Shown here piece by piece: positions 40,388 to 51,429 of a stretch of DNA of 64,000 bases. This DNA comes from DATBGO01 sp963695645 (GTDB taxonomy: Bacteria; Actinomycetota; Actinomycetes; Streptosporangiales; Streptosporangiaceae), in NCBI GenBank assembly GCA_963695645.1, contig CAVOHC010000017.1:124001-188000 (forward strand), read 5' to 3'. The first letter of the stretch is position 1, and every line of letters begins with the position of its first letter. The notes under the pieces were generated by a model that saw only the letters and a list, made by a program, of their open reading frames with translations, was not told where the DNA came from and searched no databases. Both the position numbers and the translations under genes were made by a program.

Positions 40388-41467
40388 TCAGTTTTCCAGG
40401 CCTACCGGCGGGCCGCCGGTAGTTGCTTCCGGCGGACGGCGCGTGTCGCGCGGCGCGCCCTGCTGGGGCGAAGGCTGGAATTCCTGTCGGCTGATGCGCC
40501 GCCGGAACACGTAGTAGGTCCAGGTCTGGTAGGCGAGCACGAACGGCAGGAAGATGATGACGACGACCGTCATCACTTTGAGCGAATACGCTCCGGATGC
40601 AGTGTTGTGCACGGTGAGGTTGTATGCGGCGTTGGTGCTGGAGACCATCACGTTGGGATACAGGCCGGTGAAGATCGATACGATGCAGGCCGCCATCGTG
40701 ACCGTGGTAGCGGCGAAGGCGAAGCCCTCCCGGTGCTCGTAAACCAGCCAGATGGCGGCGATGGCGGCGAGCACCGCGAGCAGCTCGACCGGGTTGAGGA
40801 AGAACGTGCTGCTGGACGTCACGTGCGTCCAGATCGCGAAGGCCACTACGGCAGCGCCGGTCACCGGGGCCACCCGGCGGGCCACCCGACCGGCGCGCTC
40901 ACGCATGTCGCCGGTGGTCTTCAGGGACAGGAACGTCGTACCGTGCAGCACGCAGATCAGTACCAGGGTGAGGCCGGTGACCAGCGCGTACGGCTGCAGC
41001 AGGTTCCAGAACGACCCCGTGTACTCCTGACTGGAGCTGATGGGCAGCCCGTGCAGCAGGTCACCCAGCGCCACGCCGATCAGCAGCGGGGCGAGCAGGC
41101 TGCCCACTGTCAGCAGGCCATCCCAGGTGCGGCGCCAGCGCACGGCCTGACGTTTGCCCCGGTACTCAAAGGACACGCCGCGGACGATCAGTGCGGCCAG
41201 CAGCAGCACGAGGGCGAGGTAAAAGGCCGAGAACATCGTCGCGTACCAGCCCGGGAACGCGGCGAAGATAGCGGCCCCGGCCACGATCAGCCAGACCTCG
41301 TTGCCATCCCACAGCGGCCCGATCGTGTTGATGGCCGCCCTGCGGCCTGCCTCGTCCTTGCCGACCATGCCGTGCAGCATCCCGACACCGAAGTCGAATC
41401 CCTCCAGGACGAAGAAGCCCGTCCACAAGACCGTGATGACGATGAACCAGAACGGGACGAGTCGCAT
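40388..41467 (-). CDS. cydB: Cytochrome bd ubiquinol oxidase subunit II
   Basis: From ATG 41467 the protein has 359 residues and about eight or nine helices. CydB features include VPFWFIVITVLWTGFFVLEG at the start, FDFGVGMLHGMVGKDEAGRR, INTIGPLWDGNEVWLIVAGA and VLHGTTFLSLKTTGDM. Subunit II pairs with CydA to form a high-affinity oxidase used at low oxygen. It starts 8 bp after the cydA stop. The open frame to 41770 lies inside cydA and is not coding. The C-terminal ~40 residues are a polar Pro/Arg-rich extension. Confidence 0.93.
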   Translation of the reverse strand: MRLVPFWFIVITVLWTGFFVLEGFDFGVGMLHGMVGKDEAGRRAAINTIGPLWDGNEVWLIVAGAAIFAAFPGWYATMFSAFYLALVLLLAALIVRGVSFEYRGKRQAVRWRRTWDGLLTVGSLLAPLLIGVALGDLLHGLPISSSQEYTGSFWNLLQPYALVTGLTLVLICVLHGTTFLSLKTTGDMRERAGRVARRVAPVTGAAVVAFAIWTHVTSSSTFFLNPVELLAVLAAIAAIWLVYEHREGFAFAATTVTMAACIVSIFTGLYPNVMVSSTNAAYNLTVHNTASGAYSLKVMTVVVIIFLPFVLAYQTWTYYVFRRRISRQEFQPSPQQGAPRDTRRPPEATTGGPPVGLEN

Positions 41468-41475
41468 CGCGGGCC

Positions 41476-42861
41476 TCAATACTGAACGGCCGGCAGGGGC
41501 GCGTCCGCATCGGCCTCCGCGCGCGCGGGCGGGAGCTGTTCGCGTGCGTACTTCAGCATCAGCATCAGGTCGACCGTGGCGAGCACGCCGTACAGCAGGA
41601 CGAAAATCACCAGGCTGATCACGATAGACGTGGCACTGACCGACGGCGAGATCCCGTTTTTCGTCAGCATGATGCCCTGCACGATCCACGGCTGCCGGCC
41701 GCTCTCGGTCAGCAGCCAGCCCGCGGTGTTCATCAGGAACGGCAGCACCGATGCCCATATCGCCACCCACAGGAACCGCCGAGAGGCCGCGAGTTTATTG
41801 CGCCGGATCAGCCACAGCCCCCACAAAGACAGCAGGAAGACCAGGACCCCGGCGTACGCCATCACCCGCATCGCCCAGTACTGGATGAAGACGTTCGGCA
41901 CGTAGTAGCCGGGCCCGTACTGCTTGCTGTACTGGGACTGCAGAGGGTTGAGGCCGATCACTTTGCCGTCCCAGTGGTTGGTGGCCAGCAGCGACAGCAG
42001 GTGCGGGATCGCGATGATCTCGGTCGGGGTCTGGTCGTTGTTGCCGCCGCCGATCTGGAACAGCGAGAACGAGCACGGCTGGCAGGTGGTCCACTGCGCC
42101 TCCGCCGCCGCGATCTTCATCGGCTGGTACCTGGCCTCGATCACCCCGAGCTCATCGCCCACGAGCATGGTGAACAGGATCGCCGGGACCAGAACCACCA
42201 GCGCGAGCCGCGCTGACCGGATGAACACGCCGCGGTCCCCGCCGTGCCGCAGCTGCCACGCGGACACGGCCAGCATCACGGCCGCGCCGGTGACCAGCGA
42301 CGCCAGCAAGACCTTCGCATACCCCCACACGAACACCGGGTTGGTGAACACCGCCCAGATGTCGTTCAGCTGCGGCTTGCCGTTGACCATCGTGTAGCCG
42401 ACGGGATGCTGCATCCAGGAGTTGGCGGCCATGATGAACGCCGCCGACAGGACCGTGCCGGCCGAGACCGCCCAGATCGTCAGCAGGTGCAGCCGCTTCG
42501 GCAGCCTGTCCCAGCCGAACAGCCACAGCCCCAGGAATGTCGACTCCAGGAAGAACGCGAGCAGGCCTTCCATCGCCAGCGGTGCGCCGAAGATGTTGCC
42601 GACCAGACGCGAGTAGGCCGACCAGTTCATCCCGAACTGGAACTCCTGAACGATGCCGGTCACCACGCCGATCGCGACGTTGATGACCAGCAGCGTGCCG
42701 AAGAACCTCGTCAGCCGCAGATACTCATCGCGGCCGCTATGGTGCCAGGTAGTCTGCAGCAGCGCCGTCAGGAACGCCAGCCCGATCGTGACCGGCACGA
42801 AGAAGAAATGATTGATCGTCACAAACGCGAACTGCCATCGGGCGAGATCAACGTTCGACAT
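41476..42861 (-). CDS. cydA: Cytochrome bd ubiquinol oxidase subunit I
   Basis: The 461-residue protein has the CydA pattern: DLARWQFAFVTINHFFFVPV at the N-terminus with a haem-ligand His, FQFGMNWSAYSRLVGNIFGA, the GRQPW motif (LLTESGRQPWIVQGIM) and a short quinone loop typical of Gram-positive-type enzymes. With CydB it reduces oxygen to water using quinol, without proton pumping. No cydC or cydD is visible in the window. A small membrane protein gene lies 65 bp upstream on the same strand, and operator site 14 precedes that. Confidence 0.94.
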   Translation of the reverse strand: MSNVDLARWQFAFVTINHFFFVPVTIGLAFLTALLQTTWHHSGRDEYLRLTRFFGTLLVINVAIGVVTGIVQEFQFGMNWSAYSRLVGNIFGAPLAMEGLLAFFLESTFLGLWLFGWDRLPKRLHLLTIWAVSAGTVLSAAFIMAANSWMQHPVGYTMVNGKPQLNDIWAVFTNPVFVWGYAKVLLASLVTGAAVMLAVSAWQLRHGGDRGVFIRSARLALVVLVPAILFTMLVGDELGVIEARYQPMKIAAAEAQWTTCQPCSFSLFQIGGGNNDQTPTEIIAIPHLLSLLATNHWDGKVIGLNPLQSQYSKQYGPGYYVPNVFIQYWAMRVMAYAGVLVFLLSLWGLWLIRRNKLAASRRFLWVAIWASVLPFLMNTAGWLLTESGRQPWIVQGIMLTKNGISPSVSATSIVISLVIFVLLYGVLATVDLMLMLKYAREQLPPARAEADADAPLPAVQY

Positions 42862-42926
42862 TTACCCCTCCGGGCCTGACGCGTCCGGGCGGCTAGCCCC
42901 GGCCGGACACGGCAGCCATCGAAAGG

Positions 42927-43205
42927 TCAGGAAACGCTGGCGGGCTTGGACTGGGTGCCGTCCTGCCAGGCGGACGCACCGGCAGCGGCAGCCGCCTTGG
43001 CCTGCGCCCACTTCAGCTTGGCTTGCTCGCTCGGGGGCACTTCCATCTCCCTGACCCATCGCCGGGTGGCCAGCAGCAGATGTGAGCCACCGATGGCCAG
43101 GCCCGCCATGACGAGCACGCTGCCGACTCCTACCAGCGCCGCGCCCGTCATCAGCGCCCCTGCGCTGAACTCGGGGCCGGTACCGCGCTTCGCGTCGTTG
43201 GCCAT
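42927..43205 (-). CDS. Small membrane protein upstream of cydAB
   Basis: The 92-residue protein has one or two hydrophobic stretches (GALMTGAALVGVGSVLVMAG and the following LAIGGSHLLLATRRW). An amphipathic, charged helix (VREMEVPPSEQAKLKWAQAK) and an Ala-rich tail follow. No family recognised. Its position as first gene before cydAB, 61 bp from an exact operator, suggests a small accessory subunit or assembly protein of the bd oxidase, comparable in concept to CydX/CydS; this is inference and no sequence similarity is claimed. Confidence 0.65.
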   Translation of the reverse strand: MANDAKRGTGPEFSAGALMTGAALVGVGSVLVMAGLAIGGSHLLLATRRWVREMEVPPSEQAKLKWAQAKAAAAAGASAWQDGTQSKPASVS

Positions 43206-43266
43206 GGCACCATCCTTAGTGTCGCCGCTTACTGGTTACTGTCATCGCGGCGGACGGCGCCAGACA

Positions 43267-43283
43267 TCATCCGCCAGGGATGA
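43267..43283 (-). promoter_or_regulatory. TCAYCC-N5-GGRTGA operator, site 14
   Basis: TCATCC-GCCAG-GGATGA, an exact match, lies 61 bp before the small membrane protein that leads into cydAB. On the minus strand CAGTAA follows at 25 bp as a weak -10. Confidence 0.75.
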
Positions 43284-43349
43284 TTGCCCCGCGTTAACGA
43301 CGGCACCATCGGTTCGTGCGGCCATGCGCATGCTCCGGTAGGTCCGCGC

Positions 43350-43604
43350 TCACCTGGCGGGCCAGGTGCCGGCAGCTGAGGCTGGGCATCCCCGGCCTCG
43401 CCCGCCATCACCCGGCGAGGGCAATGACCGGCACGTGCCTTTCCCGGCTGCATCACTCTTGCCGGGTGATGCGCCCGACCCCCGCGTCTCGGCAACCACC
43501 TCGCCGGCCGGAACGCCGTCCGACACCGTTCGCTCGACGAACTCCGTCACTGCCCGTCTCGCGGCGCTGTCGGTCCAGCTGGCCAGGTCGGATCCGGAGA
43601 TCAT
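43350..43604 (-). pseudogene. N-terminal remnant of a HAD phosphatase
   Basis: The 84-codon frame starts MISGSDLASWTDSAARRAVT, then EFVERTVSDGVPAGEVVAET. This matches the first ~38 residues of the two HAD phosphatases at 54-57 kb (LPSWTDG-AKAQILEFVRSVT, then FVPA..RVA), but the catalytic FDNDGTLW and everything after it is missing. Downstream codons are Ser/Gly/Arg-rich and overlap a second operator-like palindrome. Its ATG overlaps the stop of the channel gene (ATGA), which suggests it was once the second gene of that operon. Confidence 0.6.
43453..43469. promoter_or_regulatory. TCAYCC-N5-GGRTGA operator-like site 15 (one mismatch)
   Basis: TCACTC-TTGCC-GGGTGA lies in the degraded HAD region, 247 bp before the cyd-linked small gene. 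A weaker TCACCC-N5-GGGCAA lies at 43408. Either may be a leftover of rearrangement. Confidence 0.4.
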
Positions 43605-44197
43605 GATGTCTCGTCACTCTCCTGTCGTGGCTGATCTGGCGGCGGCATGCCCGGATCGGTGGCCGGGCGCGCTTGCTGCCTGGCCATTTGCACGGCTCCG
43701 ACAAACACGCGGATGCCCAGGCCCAAGGCCAGCAGGTCGAGGAGCATCTGGACGGTGACGACAAGCCGGGCGGACTGGCTGACCGCGGTGATATCTCCGT
43801 ACCCCACTGTGCTGAACGTCGTGACGGTGAAGTAGAGCGCATCGGTGCGGGTGAGGGGGCTAGTGCTGAAATTTGCTGAGCTGATTCGCGCCATCGAAAA
43901 ATAGGCCGATGCAAACAGGAGCAGGAACAAGGGCACCGTGGTGGCCAGGGCCTGGACAGCTCGTACGGCCGGGTACCTGGCCCTGGTGATCGCGCGCACC
44001 TGCCATACGGCCCCGGCAAACAGGATCAGCAGCCCGCCGGCCAGAGCCAGCGGAACGCTCCTGATGTGATCCAGCGGCAGCAGGTAGTACGCCCAGACCA
44101 GCACGACGGTCGTCACGAGTGAGCGAAACAACGCCAGCGCGATCAGCCGACGGCGCTTGGCCGGCCCCGGCTCATTCCGATCCGCCTGGATCATCAC
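43601..44197 (-). CDS. Two-pore-helix type potassium channel (Ion_trans_2)
   Basis: The 198-residue protein has a basic N-terminus, two helices forming a front hairpin (SLVTTVVLVWAYYLLPL, PLALAGGLLILFAGAVW), then a pore module of helix-pore-helix. The filter TVTTFSTVGYGDI carries the potassium signature TVGYGD. The C-terminal tail of ~30 residues is Pro/Gln-rich and has no RCK domain. It probably conducts K+ passively. Start MM at 44197/44194. An operator with 6-bp spacing lies 145 bp upstream. Confidence 0.85.
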   Translation of the reverse strand: MMIQADRNEPGPAKRRRLIALALFRSLVTTVVLVWAYYLLPLDHIRSVPLALAGGLLILFAGAVWQVRAITRARYPAVRAVQALATTVPLFLLLFASAYFSMARISSANFSTSPLTRTDALYFTVTTFSTVGYGDITAVSQSARLVVTVQMLLDLLALGLGIRVFVGAVQMARQQARPATDPGMPPPDQPRQESDETS

Positions 44198-44677
44198 GGC
44201 GCAGCCTCCGTCATCTCCGCGCAGGGCTTCCGGTTCTGGCCGGCACGCGACCTCGGGTCATCCTCGCGCGGACCGTTCGCCGCCAGCCAGCCCGCAGTCT
44301 CCCTTTATGAGCGGACTGTGCACCGAGCAGAGGCTTGCGGCATCACCCCGCACAGGGTGATTTCGCAGATCGGGCTCGCTGGGAGGCCGCGGGAACGGAT
44401 GCTGACGGACGCCCGGCGCGATCATCTGCAGGGCGCGGCCGGAAGCTGGGGAAGCCGGTAACCACACCATGATCAGGATCACCCACGGTACGACCCGCGA
44501 TTATGGTCACGAAACGTTCACGAGTTGATATAACGGCGAAAACAGGCTGCGAAACAGGCTGGCCAGAAAGCAGATCTGGTAACCGGTAGCGCTGCGTGTA
44601 CTATCAAAAAGAGGGGAAGTGAGACAAGTGGTGATCTCCGTCATATTGCAGGGCATAGCCATGTCGCCGGGATCGCC
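44198..44677. other. 480-bp intergenic region between the channel and a small gene
   Basis: No gene is supported. It holds operator-like site 16 and, near 44500-44620, an AT-richer stretch with GTTGATATAAC and TACTAT, which may be promoter elements for the plus-strand small gene. Confidence 0.4.
44343..44360 (-). promoter_or_regulatory. Operator-like site 16 (6-bp spacer)
   Basis: TCACCC-CGCACA-GGGTGA has perfect half-sites but a 6-bp rather than 5-bp spacer. It lies 145 bp before the channel gene. On the minus strand CACAGT at 22 bp is a weak -10. Confidence 0.5.
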
Positions 44678-44950
44678 GTGATCTCGGGCGCCCCGGCCGG
44701 GCTGGCGCATCAGCCGCCGGCAGCGAGCGGACAGCCAGCGGTGGTCATGGCCATGATCGGCGTGGCCGTGGCGGCACGTATCGCGCGGGACCCCCGCACC
44801 TACGAACGTCTGCTCGTATTCGCGATAGCGGCGGCTGCCGCGGCAGGCCTGGCACGTGAGAGCCAGGCTCGCTCGATGGCGCGGCTGATTGCCTGGGATA
44901 AGCAGCGGGCCATGAGAGAGCTACGCCGGGTCAAGGCTCCGCGATCCTAG
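44678..44950 (+). CDS. Small protein, unknown function
   Basis: The 90-residue protein from GTG 44678 contains AMIGVAVAARIARDPRTYER, then LLVFAIAAAAAAGLARESQA and RSMARLIAWDKQRAMRELR. One Ala-rich hydrophobic helix is flanked by basic stretches, so it may attach to the membrane. No family recognised. The codon bias is consistent with coding. It is convergent with the GH63-like gene. Confidence 0.5.
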   Translation: MISGAPAGLAHQPPAASGQPAVVMAMIGVAVAARIARDPRTYERLLVFAIAAAAAAGLARESQARSMARLIAWDKQRAMRELRRVKAPRS

Positions 44951-45009
44951 AAGTCCTGGCCGGCGTCCCGGGTCGCTCAGGCGAGCGCGGGCGGGCTCTT
45001 CAGTTGCGC

Positions 45010-47727
<2,718 letters not shown>

Positions 47728-47865
47728 GGCAGCCTCCTCCGCCTCGATGCACGGCTACACCGGTACCTGGCTCCGGCCTCGTGATCCGGCGCGATCGCAG
47801 CGGATCAGATCGGCGATGCACAGTCGGCCTCAGTATCTTTCTAGCAGTCGGACCGGGCCAGTTCA

Positions 47866-47882
47866 TCACCTTAGAAGGGTGA
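47866..47882 (-). promoter_or_regulatory. TCAYCC-N5-GGRTGA operator, site 17 (one mismatch)
   Basis: TCACCT-TAGAA-GGGTGA lies 138 bp before the GH63-like gene. On the minus strand GATACT (47837-47832) at 28 bp is a good -10, with CTAGAA at 21 bp as an alternative. Confidence 0.65.
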
Positions 47883-48117
47883 TTTTCCGCTCTATCCCGC
47901 TATCAACGCAGGGCGGTGCGACCTTAAGCTGGCCGGCTATTTCCCGCGGCCAAAGATCTGCCGTGAATCCTGACATGTGAATGGCTGGCAAACAAGCGAC
48001 GAACCTGGCGTTATGGATGGCTGACGGGACGACAAACCAGATCGTGACGCAAGCGCCGCTGCCGCACGCCGGCGGCACCGTTGTGCCATCTGGATCCTGC
48101 GCCCGTCGCCTGACCGC
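47883..48117. other. Non-coding gap between the operator and the aquaporin gene end
   Basis: Short frames on both strands are not convincing. The sequence is slightly AT-richer than its surroundings; no gene or hairpin terminator was recognised. Confidence 0.4.
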
Positions 48118-48921
48118 TCAGATGATCGGCAGGGCGCCGCCCTGGGCCGCCTCGATCTCGGCCTTGTCCGGCACGCCGCGGACCAGGATGATGATCACCA
48201 CGGCGATCGCGGCACCGATGAGGTCGCCGAAGACATACACCCACCAGCCGGTGAAGTGAACGGCCACAATGTCCGGCCCGAGGGTACGGGCCGGATTCAT
48301 CGACGAGCCGCTGATCGGGCTCGCGAACAGCCCGAGCAGGGCAACCGTCGATCCGACCGCGATCGCCGCGTTGTGGCCGATGCTCCGGCCGCCCGTGGCC
48401 GTGTGCAGGATCACGCTCACCAGGATGGTGGTGAGGACGATCTCCATGACGAACGCTCGCCAGTCCCCGCCTGGCTTGTCGATCGGGTAGTTCCCGCCCG
48501 CGCTGACGTCGCCGAACATGACCTGCAGGAACAGGGCGGCGCCGATGGCTCCGGCGAACTGGGCCACCCAGTACGGCAGCACCCAGCCCGGCGGGAAAAC
48601 CCTTCGGCTGGCGAACGCGAAGGTCACCGCGGGATTGATGTGCAAGCCGGACAGCGGGCCCCACGCATAGATCAGGGCCATCACCAGGGCGCCGGGCGCG
48701 ATCACCGCCGCGGTCCGGCTGATCGGTCCGCCACCGGCGTAGTGGTTGATCACGCCCGATCCGGCCGCCACGGTCACGAGCATGAAAGTGCCGAGAAACT
48801 CGATGATCAGCCGGATCCACAGCGGCCGCTGCTTGAGCGTGTCTTCTTCGAACCTGATGAGGTAACGCCGCCGGAGGGCAGCAGCCTGCTCCTCATCCTT
48901 TGCGTTCACCGGGGCAGGCAC
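48118..48921 (-). CDS. Aquaporin/MIP family channel
   Basis: From GTG 48921 (GAGGGAGA eight bases before) the protein has 267 residues with six helices and both NPA half-helices: LHINPAVTFAFASRR and SSMNPARTLGPDIVAVHF. Other MIP features are IIEFLGTFMLVTVAAGSGV and TGWWVYVFGDLIGAAIAVVI. It conducts water and possibly small solutes; the selectivity-filter residues were not resolved. A polar ~35-residue N-terminus precedes helix 1. It follows the SHOCT gene by 67 bp on the same strand, so it probably belongs to that transcript and is controlled from operator site 18. Confidence 0.9.
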   Translation of the reverse strand: MPAPVNAKDEEQAAALRRRYLIRFEEDTLKQRPLWIRLIIEFLGTFMLVTVAAGSGVINHYAGGGPISRTAAVIAPGALVMALIYAWGPLSGLHINPAVTFAFASRRVFPPGWVLPYWVAQFAGAIGAALFLQVMFGDVSAGGNYPIDKPGGDWRAFVMEIVLTTILVSVILHTATGGRSIGHNAAIAVGSTVALLGLFASPISGSSMNPARTLGPDIVAVHFTGWWVYVFGDLIGAAIAVVIIILVRGVPDKAEIEAAQGGALPII

Positions 48922-48988
48922 GTTTACTCTCCCTCGACGGCTAGGCGTTGGGTGCTGCCGGCCCGCCAGCGGCAGGCGGCCGGTCAGC

Positions 48989-49387
48989 TCAGGCCAGGAC
49001 CTTCGCCTTCTCTCGATCGAACTCTTCGGCGCTGATGACTCCCCGGTCCCGAAGGTCGGCCAGCTTGGCCAGCTGATCCGCGGTACTGGTCCCGGCGGAC
49101 TGCTGGACATAACTGCGCCACGCCTCATCCTGGCGCCTGGCCTGCTGCTCCGCCCGCTCGTGCATCGAGCCGCCGCGGGCGATCAGATAGACCAGCACGC
49201 CGAGGAACGGCAGGATCACCACGAATAGGACCCACAACGCCTTGGCCCAGCCGGACAGGTCATGACTGCGGAAGATGTCGATGAAGACCCAGATCAGCAG
49301 CCAGATCCAGATCACCCACAGGAAGATCTCGAGAATCGTCCAGAAAATGTTCAGGAGCGGATAAGAAGACGACGAAGCGGCGAGCAT
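48989..49387 (-). CDS. PLDc_N/SHOCT membrane protein
   Basis: From ATG 49387 (AAGGAG upstream) the protein has 132 residues. Two helices, NIFWTILEIFLWVIWIWLLI and GWAKALWVLFVVILPFLGVL, form a phospholipase D N-terminal-like hairpin. A polar linker and a C-terminal SHOCT motif (LAKLADLRDRGVISAEEFDR) follow. Such proteins are common actinobacterial envelope or stress proteins of unknown function. An exact operator lies 113 bp upstream. Confidence 0.85.
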   Translation of the reverse strand: MLAASSSSYPLLNIFWTILEIFLWVIWIWLLIWVFIDIFRSHDLSGWAKALWVLFVVILPFLGVLVYLIARGGSMHERAEQQARRQDEAWRSYVQQSAGTSTADQLAKLADLRDRGVISAEEFDREKAKVLA

Positions 49388-49456
49388 ACTTAACTTCTCC
49401 TTCGCGCCAAGGTGGTCACCAGGCATGGTTACGGTAGCCATGCGCACTGCGCAGGG

Positions 49457-50320
49457 CTAACTGTGCATGCCCAGCATTCGCCGCCAGCCGATGATCGGCA
49501 TCACCCGCCACGGGTGAGACAGCCCCTGGGCCGTGCACAGGTCACCCGTCCCGACCGGATACCCACGGCCGCCTGGCGAGCGGCCCGGGCCCTCGCGTCC
49601 GGGCTTGGTGCAGACAAACCAGGTCCGGCTCTCGCTATCGTCATTGACAAGGCCCCCGTCGCTGTCAATAGTAACTACGTCGGAGAACTTCTCACTGAGC
49701 GCTTTCCGTATCTTGTCCTGCGGAAATGATGCTGTCCTGATGACATCCGTGAGCAGCCCGTAGCTGCCGCTCGGCTGGAGCTCAAATACCTCGATGTCCC
49801 AGTCGAAGACTGCCCCGCCACCCGGCCGCACCCGTATGAGCAGATAGTTGTCGCCGAATTGCTGCACCGTCTGAGGAATTCTTGCCATCATCTTGAGGCT
49901 GTCAATGGTAATTATGTCGAAGATCAGCACGCCACCATCATTAAGATGCCTGTAAGCGCAGCCGAAGAAGCTTTCCCAAGCCGAGAAGTCCAGCAAGTGG
50001 TTGATGCCGTGGTAGACGCAGACGACAGCGTCGAAGGCCATGTTGAGCTCGAAGCTGGTCATGTCGGCCAGGTAAAGAGGCGTTCCATCGGGCAGTTTCT
50101 CACGGGCGACGGCCAGCATGCCCGCCGATATATCCAGGCCGCTCACCTGGTACGTGCTCGCGAGCGGAGCGATAACGCCGCCAGTTCCGCAAGCGACCTC
50201 GAGCAGCGTCACCGGCCGGCCGCGAGCGCGTTTGATAAGCATATCGATAAAATTGGTGTCCGTCGCGGAATCACCTGTTACAGCATCGTAATGCGCGGCC
50301 AGCAGATCATAAGCTACCAT
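49457..50320 (-). CDS. Class I SAM-dependent methyltransferase
   Basis: From ATG 50320 the protein has up to 287 residues. It has YDLLAAHYDAVTGD, the SAM-binding motif I VTLLEVACGTGGVIAPLA, VSGLDISAGMLAVAREKLPD, ADMTSFELNMAFDAVVCVYH and a C-terminal WFVCTKPG. The methyl acceptor is unknown. The last ~40 codons after KPGREG run through operator site 18, so the natural end may have been lost. Base composition is visibly less GC-rich than the neighbours, with codons such as ATA, TTA and AAA more frequent, suggesting recent transfer. It is divergent from the next membrane protein, with 27 bp between. Confidence 0.8.
   Translation of the reverse strand: MVAYDLLAAHYDAVTGDSATDTNFIDMLIKRARGRPVTLLEVACGTGGVIAPLASTYQVSGLDISAGMLAVAREKLPDGTPLYLADMTSFELNMAFDAVVCVYHGINHLLDFSAWESFFGCAYRHLNDGGVLIFDIITIDSLKMMARIPQTVQQFGDNYLLIRVRPGGGAVFDWDIEVFELQPSGSYGLLTDVIRTASFPQDKIRKALSEKFSDVVTIDSDGGLVNDDSESRTWFVCTKPGREGPGRSPGGRGYPVGTGDLCTAQGLSHPWRVMPIIGWRRMLGMHS
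49501..49517 (-). promoter_or_regulatory. TCAYCC-N5-GGRTGA operator, site 18
   Basis: TCACCC-GCCAC-GGGTGA, an exact match, lies 113 bp before the PLDc_N/SHOCT gene and inside the 3' end of the methyltransferase frame. Some 45 bp of flank are shared with site 22. CACAGT follows on the minus strand at 35 bp, the same spacing as CATAGT at site 22. Confidence 0.75.
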
Positions 50321-50347
50321 GTTGTCGAGATTATATGGGGCGCTTAA

Positions 50348-51211
50348 ATGACGCAATCGCCTGGAGAGCTGCCTGTGCGGGACCGCCATCCAGACCGTGC
50401 GGGCAGCATCGGCCCCTTCGTGACCATCGTGGACCACCTGCAGCCAGACGGCGCGGTAGCTCGCTGGGAATCCCGTCGCCACCGCAAGCACCTGCACGGC
50501 CCGTCGGCCGCCGGCTCGACATGGTGGGCGCCGACGGCCCGCGGCTGGTGGATCGCCATCCTTTTCGCCGTGGGATCGCTGCTATTCGCCGTCGGCGCCG
50601 TCCCCGCGTACGCCAGTGCCGTCGGGACCCGCTGGGACGCGGTTACTTTCTTTACCGGCTCGCTGTTCTTCACCTCGGCCGGGTTCCTGGCCTACCGGGA
50701 GGCCGTGGATGCCGGGCCGCAGCCATCCGGTTCCGCCCGGCGGCGTTTCTTCGTCTCCCAGCCTGGCAGGATCGACTGGTGGGCGACCGCCGTGCAGCTT
50801 GCCGGGACGCTCTTCTTCAACGTCAGCACCGGGAACGCGGTACGGGTGGACCTTACCGCCAAGGCCGCGAACCAGCACGTATGGCGGCCCGATGCCGTCG
50901 GCTCGATCTGCTTCCTGGTAGCCAGCGGACTGGCCTGGTTCGAGGTCTGCCATGGCTGGGCTGCCTGGCGGCCCCGGTCATGGTCATGGTGGATCACGCT
51001 GGCCAACCTGATCGGGTCGGTCGCCTTCGGCGTGTCTGCGGTAGCCGGCTACATCAACCCCGCGACCGGCCAGCTGCACAACGCCGGGCGGTCGAACCTG
51101 GGCACTCTCATAGGTGCGCTGTGCTTCCTCGCCGGTGCGCTGCTGCTCCTGCCCGAACGCACCGAGGAAGCCAGTGCCTTGGTGACCACTCCCGGCGCCA
51201 GCGGCGCGTAA
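50348..51211 (+). CDS. Six-helix membrane protein, unknown function
   Basis: The 287-residue protein has a polar ~60-residue N-terminus, then six helices. They include GWWIAILFAVGSLLFAVGAV, TFFTGSLFFTSAGFLAYREA, WWATAVQLAGTLFFNVSTGN and SWSWWITLANLIGSVAFGVS. Conserved-looking Trp-Trp pairs precede several helices. It resembles YrhK-domain-like actinobacterial proteins, but I would not assign a family firmly. It is divergent from the methyltransferase and followed by gadB. Confidence 0.65.
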   Translation: MTQSPGELPVRDRHPDRAGSIGPFVTIVDHLQPDGAVARWESRRHRKHLHGPSAAGSTWWAPTARGWWIAILFAVGSLLFAVGAVPAYASAVGTRWDAVTFFTGSLFFTSAGFLAYREAVDAGPQPSGSARRRFFVSQPGRIDWWATAVQLAGTLFFNVSTGNAVRVDLTAKAANQHVWRPDAVGSICFLVASGLAWFEVCHGWAAWRPRSWSWWITLANLIGSVAFGVSAVAGYINPATGQLHNAGRSNLGTLIGALCFLAGALLLLPERTEEASALVTTPGASGA

Positions 51212-51327
51212 CCCGACAGCCCCGTTCCAGGCCATCGCGATCGTCGCGCCGTGACGGCTGGCACCAAGACGGCCGCACAGTCCGACAGAGGCTGAGCTCC
51301 TCGGGCATAGTCCCAGAGCTCCCGAAC

Positions 51328-51344
51328 TCATCCATCGTGGGTGA
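51328..51344 (+). promoter_or_regulatory. TCAYCC-N5-GGRTGA operator, site 19
   Basis: TCATCC-ATCGT-GGGTGA, an exact match, lies 85 bp before the gadB ATG. GCTAGG at 30 bp is a weak -10. Confidence 0.75.
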
Positions 51345-51429
51345 TGACGTCGCCGGGCGCTCCGCGCCAGCCTGGCTAGGGAAGTTGCGTCTCCTGCCGA
51401 TGAGCTGCGCCGATCAAGGAGAGCCCACG

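Noticed and set aside
44479..44495. TCACCC-ACGGT-ACGACC as an operator before the 44678 gene
   Set aside because: The right half does not match; only a single half-site is present.
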